Shown here: piece by piece, positions 56,080-64,000 of the stretch
Layout of the letters: the number at the start of each line of letters is the position of its first letter
Numbering within the stretch: position 1 is the stretch's first letter
Assembly: GCA_945859605.1 (NCBI GenBank)
Contig: OX243817.1
Span: 27,135,303 to 27,199,302, forward strand
Length of the DNA: 64,000 nucleotides
Source: Lumbricus rubellus
Lineage: Eukaryota; Annelida; Clitellata; Crassiclitellata; Lumbricidae
Direction: 5' to 3'
The notes under the pieces: generated by a model
The model's database searches: none
Seen by the model: only the letters and a program-made list of their open reading frames with translations
Told to the model about the DNA's origin: nothing
Position numbers and translations under genes: made by a program

Positions 56080-56650
56080 CAGTTTCAATTAGCAAACTCT
56101 ACAGGGTGTTACATGTAGTAGTCCACCAGGATTAAGAGACTACTGACAGGAGAGATATAAAATATTATTATATATTCATGGAGCTCTGACGCTAACATAA
56201 TTATTATCGCTCACATTATTATTGTTGTTGTTGGGAAGGCGTTATAACATCGCATGTGGTATGGTAACTATGGTTATAAGCAATGTGCGCAAACCACTTT
56301 GGTTCCTCCTAATGCAAGTTGTGACCCTGAATTTAAAAATCTTGGTGCGTGTTTTTTCTAGTTGAGCTAAGCGCCTGAGAAGTCTTATTGAAACTAAAAT
56401 AGAAAGGTGAGTCCGTAGGCCTACTGCTGTCTCACTTGGTGAGAAAATAATAAAGCTTTTGAGACCGGGGACGTGAAAACAGAAACTCATGGTGGCCTAA
56501 ATGTTTAATATTTAAAAATTTAATAATTGTTAGGTTAATAAAAGTTGACGAGCATCACAATTAAGTTTCGAAGTCTGGAATTTGGTGTCTGTATATAGGC
56601 CTATGCCTAACAGTCGAGGACTAAAGAAGATGGTAAAAACTGTTGGCGTT
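56080..56650. other. Unassigned stretch
   Basis: No gene or repeat end recognised. Confidence 0.45.
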
Positions 56651-56666
56651 GATAATTAGGAATTTT

Positions 56667-57179
56667 CAAGGCCGTAGCTAGGGGGGTGTTTCGGGTGTTT
56701 GAACACCCCCGAAATGGAAAATGTAAAAAACAATATAAATGCATTTACTAGCACATGATGTAGGCCTAAAAACCATAAAATAGAACTATGAAAGCACCCC
56801 TCGAAATGAAAAATGTAAAAAATTAATAGAATGCATTCATTAGCACATAATGAAAAAACATGAAATTAGGCGAGAAATGGTTTTAAAAAAGCGGTTTCCA
56901 ATGACTAAAAAAGGTTGTCAGAAATTCTCCGTCGAAGAAACACCCCCCGAATTTACCGAGCCTTCTCGGTTGTGGGGCCGTCAATCTGGAATGACCTCCC
57001 CCCAAACCTCCATCTCCTCCACCTGACCAGTCAATCTTTATTTCTCAAGTCTCTTAAATCTTTTTTCTTTAGTCGTGGCTGGGCTGGGAGCGCCTCTGAG
57101 TAGTTTCTTGAAGAGGCGCTATATAAATTCTAATAATGAATGAATGAATGAATGAAATCAAATCCTGGCTACGGCCTTG
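56667..57179. mobile_element. hAT-type MITE, CAAGGCCGTAGC ends, with LINE insertion
   Basis: Ends CAAGGCCGTAGCTAGG and CCTGGCTACGGCCTTG (one mismatch), with the perfect 8-bp duplication GGAATTTT at 56659-56666 and 57180-57187. An L2-like LINE 3' end occupies 56950-57155. Confidence 0.9.
56950..57155 (+). pseudogene. L2-like LINE 3' end with (GAAT)n tail
   Basis: The frame RIYRAFSVVGPSIWNDLPPN ... FLKSLKSFFF is the known last block of L2/CR1-type ORF2. It is followed by GAGGCGCTATATAAATT and (GAAT)n. This is the clearest example of the 3' end that recurs across the window. Confidence 0.88.
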
Positions 57180-57184
57180 GGAAT

Positions 57185-58250
57185 TTTAGGCATGAACTTC
57201 ACAGCTTGGATGCTCTTTGAAAACCGCTCTCGATCACCAGTTAGGACTGTTAGGCCATATTGTAGGCCTATTAGAGAAAGGAAGTCTAATATCCATAGGC
57301 GTAGGGAAATTTTTAGTGGGTGGTGGGTCATGATTTTACTTCTGAGAAAAAATCCGGAATAATTGCGCCCATGTTAATATTATGTAGCCTATAATTAGGC
57401 TATAGGCCTATACACGTGGCCAGCACAGTCAGCACTTCTCTAATACTGTCGTTTTAATTCTGAGTGACTGCACCATTGTGCGCTGTCACAATATTAATTA
57501 TTAGCCTACCCTCTCGTCGAACAATAATTATTATTACAACTTCTAAACTTAGCTCAATAGCGAATGGCGTGATTGGTGATTAAAAGGTTCGCTATGCTAC
57601 GTCATCCATTGTCCCTTGACCATTTCAAATGTATTCTATCGGAAGATATGTCGCAAATACAATAGCTAGCTATATGGTATACTTTAGGTAAAATGTTTAC
57701 GTGTAGGCCTTGGCTAAGCCTATGTACAAGACTTCAGGTAGGAACTACTGTTCACAGTTTTCTCCGTGGAGATTAAATTTACCCATTCTTCCGGGTTCTC
57801 AACTATTGTTTGAGCTTGACACAGGGCTACACGGTACACTTGTACACCTACACAAGAACAAGGCAGATATTCAACATGAATTTCAGGACTAAAATGACTG
57901 AAACGGATCTCCATACATTGGTGAAACCATCTCGTTGGCTGTAAAGCTGACCTTTTAACCTAGCAGAGCTTGGTGTGTGCTTCAATGTGATCAGTTTCGG
58001 CCAGGTCAGGATTTTTCCGACTTGACCTAATTATGAGTCTTCTGCACACAATCATGGTTGGCCATGTTGACCTATATAAGGGCAGACGCACCACGCCATT
58101 GGCTGGCTAGCGCTGGACGTACGTACCTTGTGAAATTGCCGCTTACATCGCACGGCTTCTTGGGCCAGGCTGCTTCTAGAAAGACATGGCCTATATACAT
58201 AAATCTGCATAATATTATAGGCTTCGGGCTAACGTTTCTGCCTACATGTG
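57185..58250. other. Unassigned stretch
   Basis: No recognised gene. A 60-codon frame at 57710-57892 is not supported. Confidence 0.4.
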
Positions 58251-58259
58251 TGTCCTGTA

Positions 58260-58697
58260 CAGCGTTGCCACTCCTTGTTTTTTTCACAAGATCTTGGTTT
58301 TTTTTATCCGAACTTGGGAAATGGGTTTTTTTTCTCCAAACTTGGGTTTTTTCTTGGGTTTTTTCGGCCCAAAAAATCTTGGGTTTTTTCTCCAAACTTG
58401 GGAAAATGGGGTTTTTTCGGGAAAAACCTGGGTTTTTCGCGGAAACTTGGGTTTTTTGCTTGCGAACCGGACATTTTCTGAAGATTTAGACCAATGACTA
58501 AAAAAAGGTCATCAAATTTTTTGGACGGCAAAATGATAACATTTTCCGAAAATTTTGGCCGGATGACTAAAAAAGGTCATCAGAAATTTTTTCGACGAAA
58601 AAATGTGAAAATTTCGGAAGAGTTGGGCAACTTCAGTTTTCTTGGGTTTTTTCCACCGACCAACTTGGTTTTTTTATTTTTCAGAGTGGCAACGCTG
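58260..58697. mobile_element. hAT-type MITE, CAGCGTTGCCACTC ends
   Basis: Terminal repeats CAGCGTTGCCACTC and GAGTGGCAACGCTG, with the perfect duplication GTCCTGTA at 58252-58259 and 58698-58705. The inside has TTGGGTTTTTT repeats and GACTAAAAAAGGTCATCA motifs. Confidence 0.95.
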
Positions 58698-58699
58698 GT

Positions 58700-59790
58700 C
58701 CTGTATACATGGGAAGTTTTTCTGCGCTGTTCAATCAGGAAGGCTTGGCATAAACGACATTGATTTGTTTGTATGTTCGTGCGTGTTATTACAGAGCGGG
58801 ACACTCCTTGGTATTCGTGTACAGATTGAGTCTAGAGAAAGGTTAGTCCGATTCTCAGAAAGACGATTACACACTATGCTCGTTTAGGTGTAAATTAGGC
58901 CTAAACGTAGACTGTGATCGTGTAGGCAGGCCTACGCGGTCATGACATGTAGACGCGTGTTGGCTACAACACTGTATAGCCTACAGGTATCTGGTTAATG
59001 TCTGTGACACAGGTACACAGGTCCATCTCTGTCTTGAATTAGAAACGGACTTAAGTAAACGACTATTGCAGATTGTAGTGTCACACTTATCATTGTCTAT
59101 TTCGATCTTCGTGATCGTGGCCATATTGAGATTTATACAGCGTCAAAATAGCGAAGTTCATTAGCCTAATAGGCGATCTAAACAACTAAAACAGTAGGCA
59201 GGTAAGGTTAAAATTGGTTACGGTTCAAGATCCAAGGTTCGGTTCGAGAGGTTATTGTAACGGTACACGCCATTAAATAGTGTGCGTGTTAGATGAGAGT
59301 AGGCTATGCAGACGCTATAGTCATATAATTTTATGTCCGTAGTCTAGATTTATAAAGAAACCGTGAAAAGAACAATCGAGTTTCACTACACTTTGAGCTG
59401 AATGGTAACTTGTGAAAGCTATATGAGCACCGTACGGTTACTTTTGGAGATTACTCTGTCAGAATAGAAGGTGAGGTAGGCCTGGATGTATTGCAATGTG
59501 AGAGCGTACGTGTAGGCATACAGTCCTTCCTTCCTTCTACCCTTTCCCGATATAGGCCCACACGACATTGTGTGAAGCTATTCCGGATGTTTCCAGAAAA
59601 ACGTCGATCTAAACCTAGCTATCGATCTAGGCCTAGCTATCGATCTAGGCCTAGCTATCGGGAACTTGTGTGTGGCTAAGGTGAACTTTTGTTGTTGTTT
59701 ATCTGGCTACCATTATGACGCCAAGCTCTGTTTCGTCCTTTGTAGAGCAGTTGTGAAAGTCTTCTATTGTTTCCAGGTCAGTGAGTGATT
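58700..59790. other. Upstream region of the mitochondrial-presequence gene
   Basis: No exon recognised. A 20-bp tandem repeat (CTATCGATCTAGGCCTAG) is at 59620-59660, and TTTCCAG|GTCAGT at 59770-59782 could be an acceptor for a 5' UTR exon. Confidence 0.4.
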
Positions 59791-59804
59791 GACAAATTTC
59801 GAGG

Positions 59805-59856
59805 ATGAACGGAACGTCAAGGTTGCTGCTGCATCTGAGAAACGTCGTCTCCAATG
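59805..59856 (+). CDS. Presequence gene exon 1
   Basis: ATG plus 16 further codons and one base, donor GTAACT. Basic residues Arg6 and Arg12 with leucines between them suit an amphipathic targeting helix. Confidence 0.58.
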
Positions 59857-62800
59857 GTAACTAGGTCCTACTTTTTTTTATTAGTGATGCACCAGCACTG
59901 TAATATTATTGACACGCCTTATGGGAACGCCGATCATTGGAAGTACTGTTTGAGAGCTCTACGTTGAGAAAAAGAGCTGACAGAGTGCATGGGAGTGCTG
60001 TGCCTGTGGATGAATGGAAGGCTTGCAGCAGGGTTGCCAGATTTCGGAAAAATTTTGTCGCGAGATTTCGAAAAAAAGTCGCGAAAATCGCGAGATCGTC
60101 GAGCTTTTCTATTTCGGTCGCGAAAATTTCTTCTGACGACTAAAAAAAAAGGTCCTCAAAATTTCTGACTACCGTTTTTTAGTCTTTCGATCAAAATCTC
60201 GTGGAAAATCCCCCTTTTTTCGGTCAAAAAAGTCGCCCAAAAAAGTCGCTGTCGCGACCGCGAGGCAATTCAAAAGTAGCCCAAAAAAGCGCGAGTCGCG
60301 AGGACGAAATTTTTAGTCGCGAGCGATTTCAAAAGTCGCCCAATTCGCGCTTTTCGCGACGACCTGGCAACCCTGGCTTGCAGGAAAGACAGTGCCGAAG
60401 ACCGAGCTATAATTATTATTATGCGCTGTCTTCAAATGGGGTGAGGATGGCAACGGGGGAGAGGAGCAACGGGGGAAGGTCGGTCGGCAAACGATGCAGC
60501 TCGAATTTTCTTTTCTTATCTGCCATGACCTACGGGCTATGGCCAGCGTTGCCACTCTGAAAAATAAAAAAAACAAGTTCGAAAAAAACCCAAGATTTTT
60601 TTGCGCCGAAAAGAAACCCAAGGAAAAAACCCAAGTTCCTCGCAAAAAACCCCATTTCCCAAGTTTGGATAAAAAAAACCAAGATCTTGTGAAAAAACCC
60701 AAGGAGTGGCAACGCTGGCTATGGCTAAGCGTAGAAGACTTAAACATAGAAGATTATTCAATTGACTCGTATCTGTGTTTGTATTCTATGCTGCTCTATA
60801 AACGTTTATAATGAATAACCTTTATTGTAGTCAACATGATGTTCATCTTTGACTCTTTTACGTTCATTGTTGATGTCAGGGCTTGGCATGATCAGTAGAA
60901 ATATGTAGGCTTAGTGTAAACTAGGCCTCCTTCTCACTGGAGTTGATTTTTGCCTCTTGCGAAAAATTGATTGTACTGAAATGCAAACCACTGAAGCATA
61001 GCTTTGATAAGTGCAGCCTTTTAAAGTTGAGTTTTACCCACAGGAGAGGGCCTAATGAAGCTGCCTCCAGATTGGTAAATGATTTTTTTAAAAATTGAAA
61101 GAAAAAGACGACATTGATTAGGCCTATTAGAGTTCACAGAAGTTCCATTGGTATAAGATTAAATCATCAAACTAGCCTGTAGGGGGAAGTCGGGGCGAGA
61201 TGGACCCTTGGGGTATGATGGATCCAGACAATATAAGGTATCTATGATATCGCCACCTTCCGAATGAACTTTAATTACTGTAATACTGTTGGCGCCTTGG
61301 TGATTTGTCCAAAGTAATCGACCGAAACGACATTTTTGCGTGTTTTATGATGAAAAGTTGATTTTCGACCTGTCCGATCTTATTTTCAGGAAACAGTTAT
61401 TTGCTAAGTATTCAATTGCACGTTGTGACAGGCTTTTGATAAAAAATATATTTTGTTAAACACCCTTTTCTGCTGTATCAACGAATCCAATATTGGCAGG
61501 ATACCCAGTAGATTTCATTTTTTATTGATGAAAAGTTTATACCTTACCCATGGGGGCGAGTTGGATCAGTCACCGACGGGGCAAGACGGACCTTGTGATC
61601 CATCTTGCCCCGTTAGTGTGATTTTTCGTGTGATTCCACTTTTTTCATCTGATTTCAAATGTTAATGAATTATTATGCTATTATTACTGTAACAAGTATT
61701 GTTGGATACAATAATAATAACAATTAGCGCGAAATACACGATTGCAGTGGTCTATCTTGTTCCACCATGGGGGCAAGATGGACCACTAAAATCATATGAA
61801 ATTGTAAAAATGTACTCCATTGTAACTTCTGCGTTATTCTTAGTGTTTTACTTTATAGACGATCACATTTGTGCATAAAATAGTATTCTACATGTGATCA
61901 GAACATTCAATGATGAAGACCTAATGCGTGGGGCATGATTTATTACACTGGTCCATCTTGCCCCATAGTGGGGGCAAGATGGACCATTACTACTCAATTT
62001 TTAAATTTTAAAAATCTTATTATCGAAAAGAGATGCAATTAAATTTGTGCTGCTCTTAGCTAGGGCACTGTATAAGCTACGAGTAACAACAAACATTTTG
62101 CCCGTGAAGCACGTTTATGGTATCTTAAAACCAGAAATCCGTTACGGGGTCCGTCTCGCCCCTAGTTCCCCTATGTAGACCTACAGCAAATGTTTCTTTA
62201 TGAATGCTAACTGGCGAGACAATCGTCATTATGGTAATTAGGCTTAGGCCTATATTTTGCAGGGGTATGAATAGCAGTAGGCTATTGTCAGAGCATAGGC
62301 CTATTTATCAAATGGAAATGCATTTCATAATAACGTAGGTCTACTTGCACGAAAAAATCAAATTCAGTCTGCCCAATTTCATTAATAATAAAACTTTTAG
62401 CACTTTCTCATTTTCTTAAACCGAAAATAAGGCAATATAGGGCCTACAGAATTCCAGCACACATTTTGTTAGATTGTCTAATCATTTAGGTCCTATTCGC
62501 AACAATACTAGGCACCCTGTGGAGCGTACGTGACTGTCTGGGTCACAGCTCTAGTAGGCTCCTAGCCCAATCTGGCCTTAACTGAACATACCAGAGTGTG
62601 CCACGCATAGTTGCCCATTTGTGACCAATTTTTAGCCAACATGAACGCGTTGGCTCTGCGGAGATGGGGGGAGGGGCGAAGGCAAGCTCATAGGTTAATA
62701 CTGCGGCTATAAATAAAACTTGCAGTTGGCCAAGCACATGATTGTAGTGGTTGGTAGTAGTAGCATTCGGCTTTCGCCTCTTGTTAAAAGTAGGTCACAT

Positions 62801-63539
62801 TCAAGTGAAAGTCATAAACACCCGAACTAATAATTGTGCACTTGATGGGACGCCGAACGTCGCTAAACTTGTTATTCACAGCAGAACTAATATAAGCCTA
62901 TTATTTATCATCGACGCACATTGACCTCAATGTTATTTACGATGATGTTGTTAAAAATTATTGGAACTACAACGGCGAGAGTATTTAGGCTAATTATAGC
63001 AATAATTATGAACAGAGAAACAACATCAAGCTGCAAAATATATAGCGCCCAATCAAGAAATCCACTGACGCGCTCCTAGTCCACCACGGTTAAAAAAGAA
63101 GTTTTAAGATGCCTTTAAAACACTGATGAGTCTACCATAGGTAACAGGCGCATCTCCAATGGGGACTATTCCAGACAAATGGACCTACAACTATCATTCA
63201 TTCATTCATTCATTTCGTGAATTTATAGAGCGCTTCTTCAAGAAACCTACTCAGAGGCGCTTCCAGTCCAGCCAGAGCAAAAATAATAGGTTTTGATGTC
63301 CATAATTTGTGATAAAACTTGTGTTTTTAGGGTCAAGGAGATGCCTTTCTTCTCGTCAAGCGGGAGGTGCTGCAAGTTATGCATTTCGACGACCAGCGTT
63401 GTTGGCGTCCGTGGGACTGATGGGGGCCTATGGGGCTTACACACTCTTTGAGAAACACTCTCAACCTGGAAGTGAATTGGCCCTCATGCCAGTCGCCCAT
63501 GCTGCAGGAAAATTTGCTGCGAGCCAGGCATCGGTGGGT
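59805..63539 (+). CDS. Protein with mitochondrial-type presequence, first two exons (gene continues past window)
   Basis: Exon 1 (59805-59856, A at -3) encodes MNGTSRLLLHLRNVVSN and ends in phase 1 at AATG|GTAACT. Exon 2 (63331-63539, acceptor GTGTTTTTAG) continues GSRRCLSSRQAGGAASYAFR, then a hydrophobic stretch ALLASVGLMGAYGAYTLF and a probable processing region MPVAHAAGKF. It ends at GCATCG|GTGGGT in phase 0. Arg/Ser-rich, acid-free N-terminus followed by one membrane span is typical of inner-membrane or intermembrane-space proteins. Mitochondrial creatine kinase is one family with such a layout, but nothing here proves it. Later exons are outside the window. The 3.5-kb intron carries two hAT MITEs and the 61.2-62.2 kb element. 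Confidence 0.6.
60029..60375. mobile_element. hAT-type MITE, CAGGGTTGCCAG ends
   Basis: Ends CAGGGTTGCCAG and CTGGCAACCCTG, with the perfect duplication GCTTGCAG at 60021-60028 and 60376-60383. The inside has AAAGTCGC/GCGAGATTTC motifs in both orientations. Confidence 0.95.
60544..60717. mobile_element. hAT-type MITE, CAGCGTTGCCACTC ends, short
   Basis: Same terminal repeats as 58260-58697, with the perfect duplication GCTATGGC at 60536-60543 and 60718-60725. Only 174 bp long, mostly AACCCAAG/AAAAAACC motifs. Confidence 0.95.
60720..61190. other. Intron, nothing recognised
   Basis: Unique AT-rich sequence. Confidence 0.5.
61192..62171. mobile_element. Inverted-repeat transposon with iterated GGGGCAAGATGGACC motifs
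   Basis: Ends GGGGGAAGTCGGGGCGAGAT and, reverse-complemented, GGGGAACTAGGGGCGAGACG. The flanking dinucleotide is TA on both sides (61190-61191 and 62172-62173). The motif GGGGCAAGATGGACC or its complement recurs inside near 61557, 61580, 61600, 61768, 61952 and 61974. No transposase frame. TA duplication suits Tc1/mariner-like MITEs but is weak evidence. Confidence 0.7.
62175..63035. other. Intron, nothing recognised
   Basis: Unique sequence; short frames only. Confidence 0.5.
63040..63180 (-). pseudogene. L2-like LINE 3' end, degenerate
   Basis: ATATATAGCGCCCAATCAAGAAATCCACTGACGCGCTCC, then reading on the minus strand a remnant of WNSP...LF. It lies next to a second copy. Confidence 0.6.
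63195..63292 (-). mobile_element. L2-like LINE 3' end with (ATTC)n tail
   Basis: (ATTC)n at 63197-63213, then TGAATTTATAGAGCGCTTCTTCAAGAAACCTACTCAGAGGCGCT. It ends about 40 bp before exon 2 of the presequence gene. Confidence 0.8.
63331..63539 (+). CDS. Presequence gene exon 2
   Basis: 209 nt, entering in phase 1 (G|GG TCA) and leaving in phase 0. It encodes the Arg/Ser-rich end of the targeting signal, a membrane span and the AHAAGKFAASQAS segment. Confidence 0.6.
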
Positions 63540-63618
63540 CGACTATGTTACATCGTACATGTAAAATGTTTAATTTAGTGAATTTCGTTGAGGTATAAAT
63601 ATATTATTGTCTTGCTGG

Positions 63619-63858
63619 CAGGGCTGAAAGTGAGCCGGGTCGGTCCGGGTCTGAGACCCGGCATTGATTTTTTAGACCTGCTGTTGCCAGGTCGCAAAAC
63701 AGGCCGTCAGGTGCTAAAAGTAGGTAAAAATGGTAGGATTTTCGGTAATTTTGGGCAAATGACTATAGGAAAAACGTCGTCAGAAAAATTTATGGGCCAA
63801 AGGCGTGCTCGTCCGCCAAAGTGAGACCCAGCAACTTTTCCAAACCACTTTCAGCCTG
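63619..63858. mobile_element. hAT-type MITE, CAGGGCTGAAAG ends
   Basis: Left CAGGGCTGAAAGTG; right reverse-complements to CAGGCTGAAAGTGG (one gap). The perfect 8-bp duplication CTTGCTGG is at 63611-63618 and 63859-63866. Confidence 0.92.
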
Positions 63859-64000
63859 CTTGCTGGGGGTTCCTTAATGCTACATAATAATAAAATAATC
63901 TTCGTTTGATTTCGAACTGATACAGCAAAGAATGATTACAATTCATCATATGACAGATGATCACAAGTTGACAGAGGAATTGAATTTGCCACCCATCACG

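Overview
This is eukaryotic nuclear DNA from an animal. Genes are split by GT-AG introns, and most of the window is introns, microsatellites, minisatellites and transposon debris. The splice pattern, the many L2/CR1-like LINE 3' ends, hAT-type MITEs, foldback elements resembling sea-urchin TU elements, and the very frequent palindrome TAGGCCTA suggest a marine invertebrate deuterostome, perhaps an echinoderm. That assignment is inference; no rRNA or mitochondrial marker is present.

Main gene (+ strand, 21.3-38.9 kb): a plasma-membrane Ca2+-ATPase (PMCA, ATP2B family). I could place 15 exons whose splice phases all agree. They join into about 810 codons running from the actuator-domain loop to a stop codon at 38910-38912. 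The exons for the N-terminus, M1-M2 and the TGES loop are not visible and probably lie upstream of the window or within long introns. Two exons run directly into tandem arrays made from their own 3' end plus the 5' splice site: a 51-bp in-frame unit at 22.5-22.95 kb and a 68-bp unit at 32.9-33.9 kb. The last exon gives a short tail with no recognisable calmodulin-binding helix.

Second gene (- strand, about 47.7-51.1 kb): a calmodulin-like protein with four degenerate EF-hands and an N-terminal extension. It converges on the PMCA gene and its last short exon was not located. Third gene (+ strand, 59.8 kb to at least 63.5 kb): the first two exons of a protein with a mitochondrial-type presequence. 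A minus-strand terminal exon at 3.0-3.3 kb resembles the C-terminus of the multicopy SAMD3-like family.

Mobile DNA by region: 0-1.3 kb, 46-bp minisatellite; 3.5 kb, Helitron 3' end; 5-8 kb, LINE fragments and a 480-bp dispersed repeat; 8-12.5 kb, AT-rich (TAA)n DNA holding a 2.1-kb open frame of a restriction-like-endonuclease non-LTR retrotransposon between 180-bp direct repeats; 12.9-13.5 kb, a complete foldback element with a 9-bp target duplication; 14-17 kb, (CATA)n arrays and a LINE end; 18-20.5 kb, simple-sequence DNA; 34.9-37.8 kb, a Helitron inside a foldback array inside an hAT element; 41-44 kb, hAT MITEs; 45-46 kb, (CATA)n and a tRNA-derived SINE; 48.9-50.2 kb, (GGAT)n; 52-64 kb, a coding-looking open frame and many MITEs with exact 8-bp target duplications.
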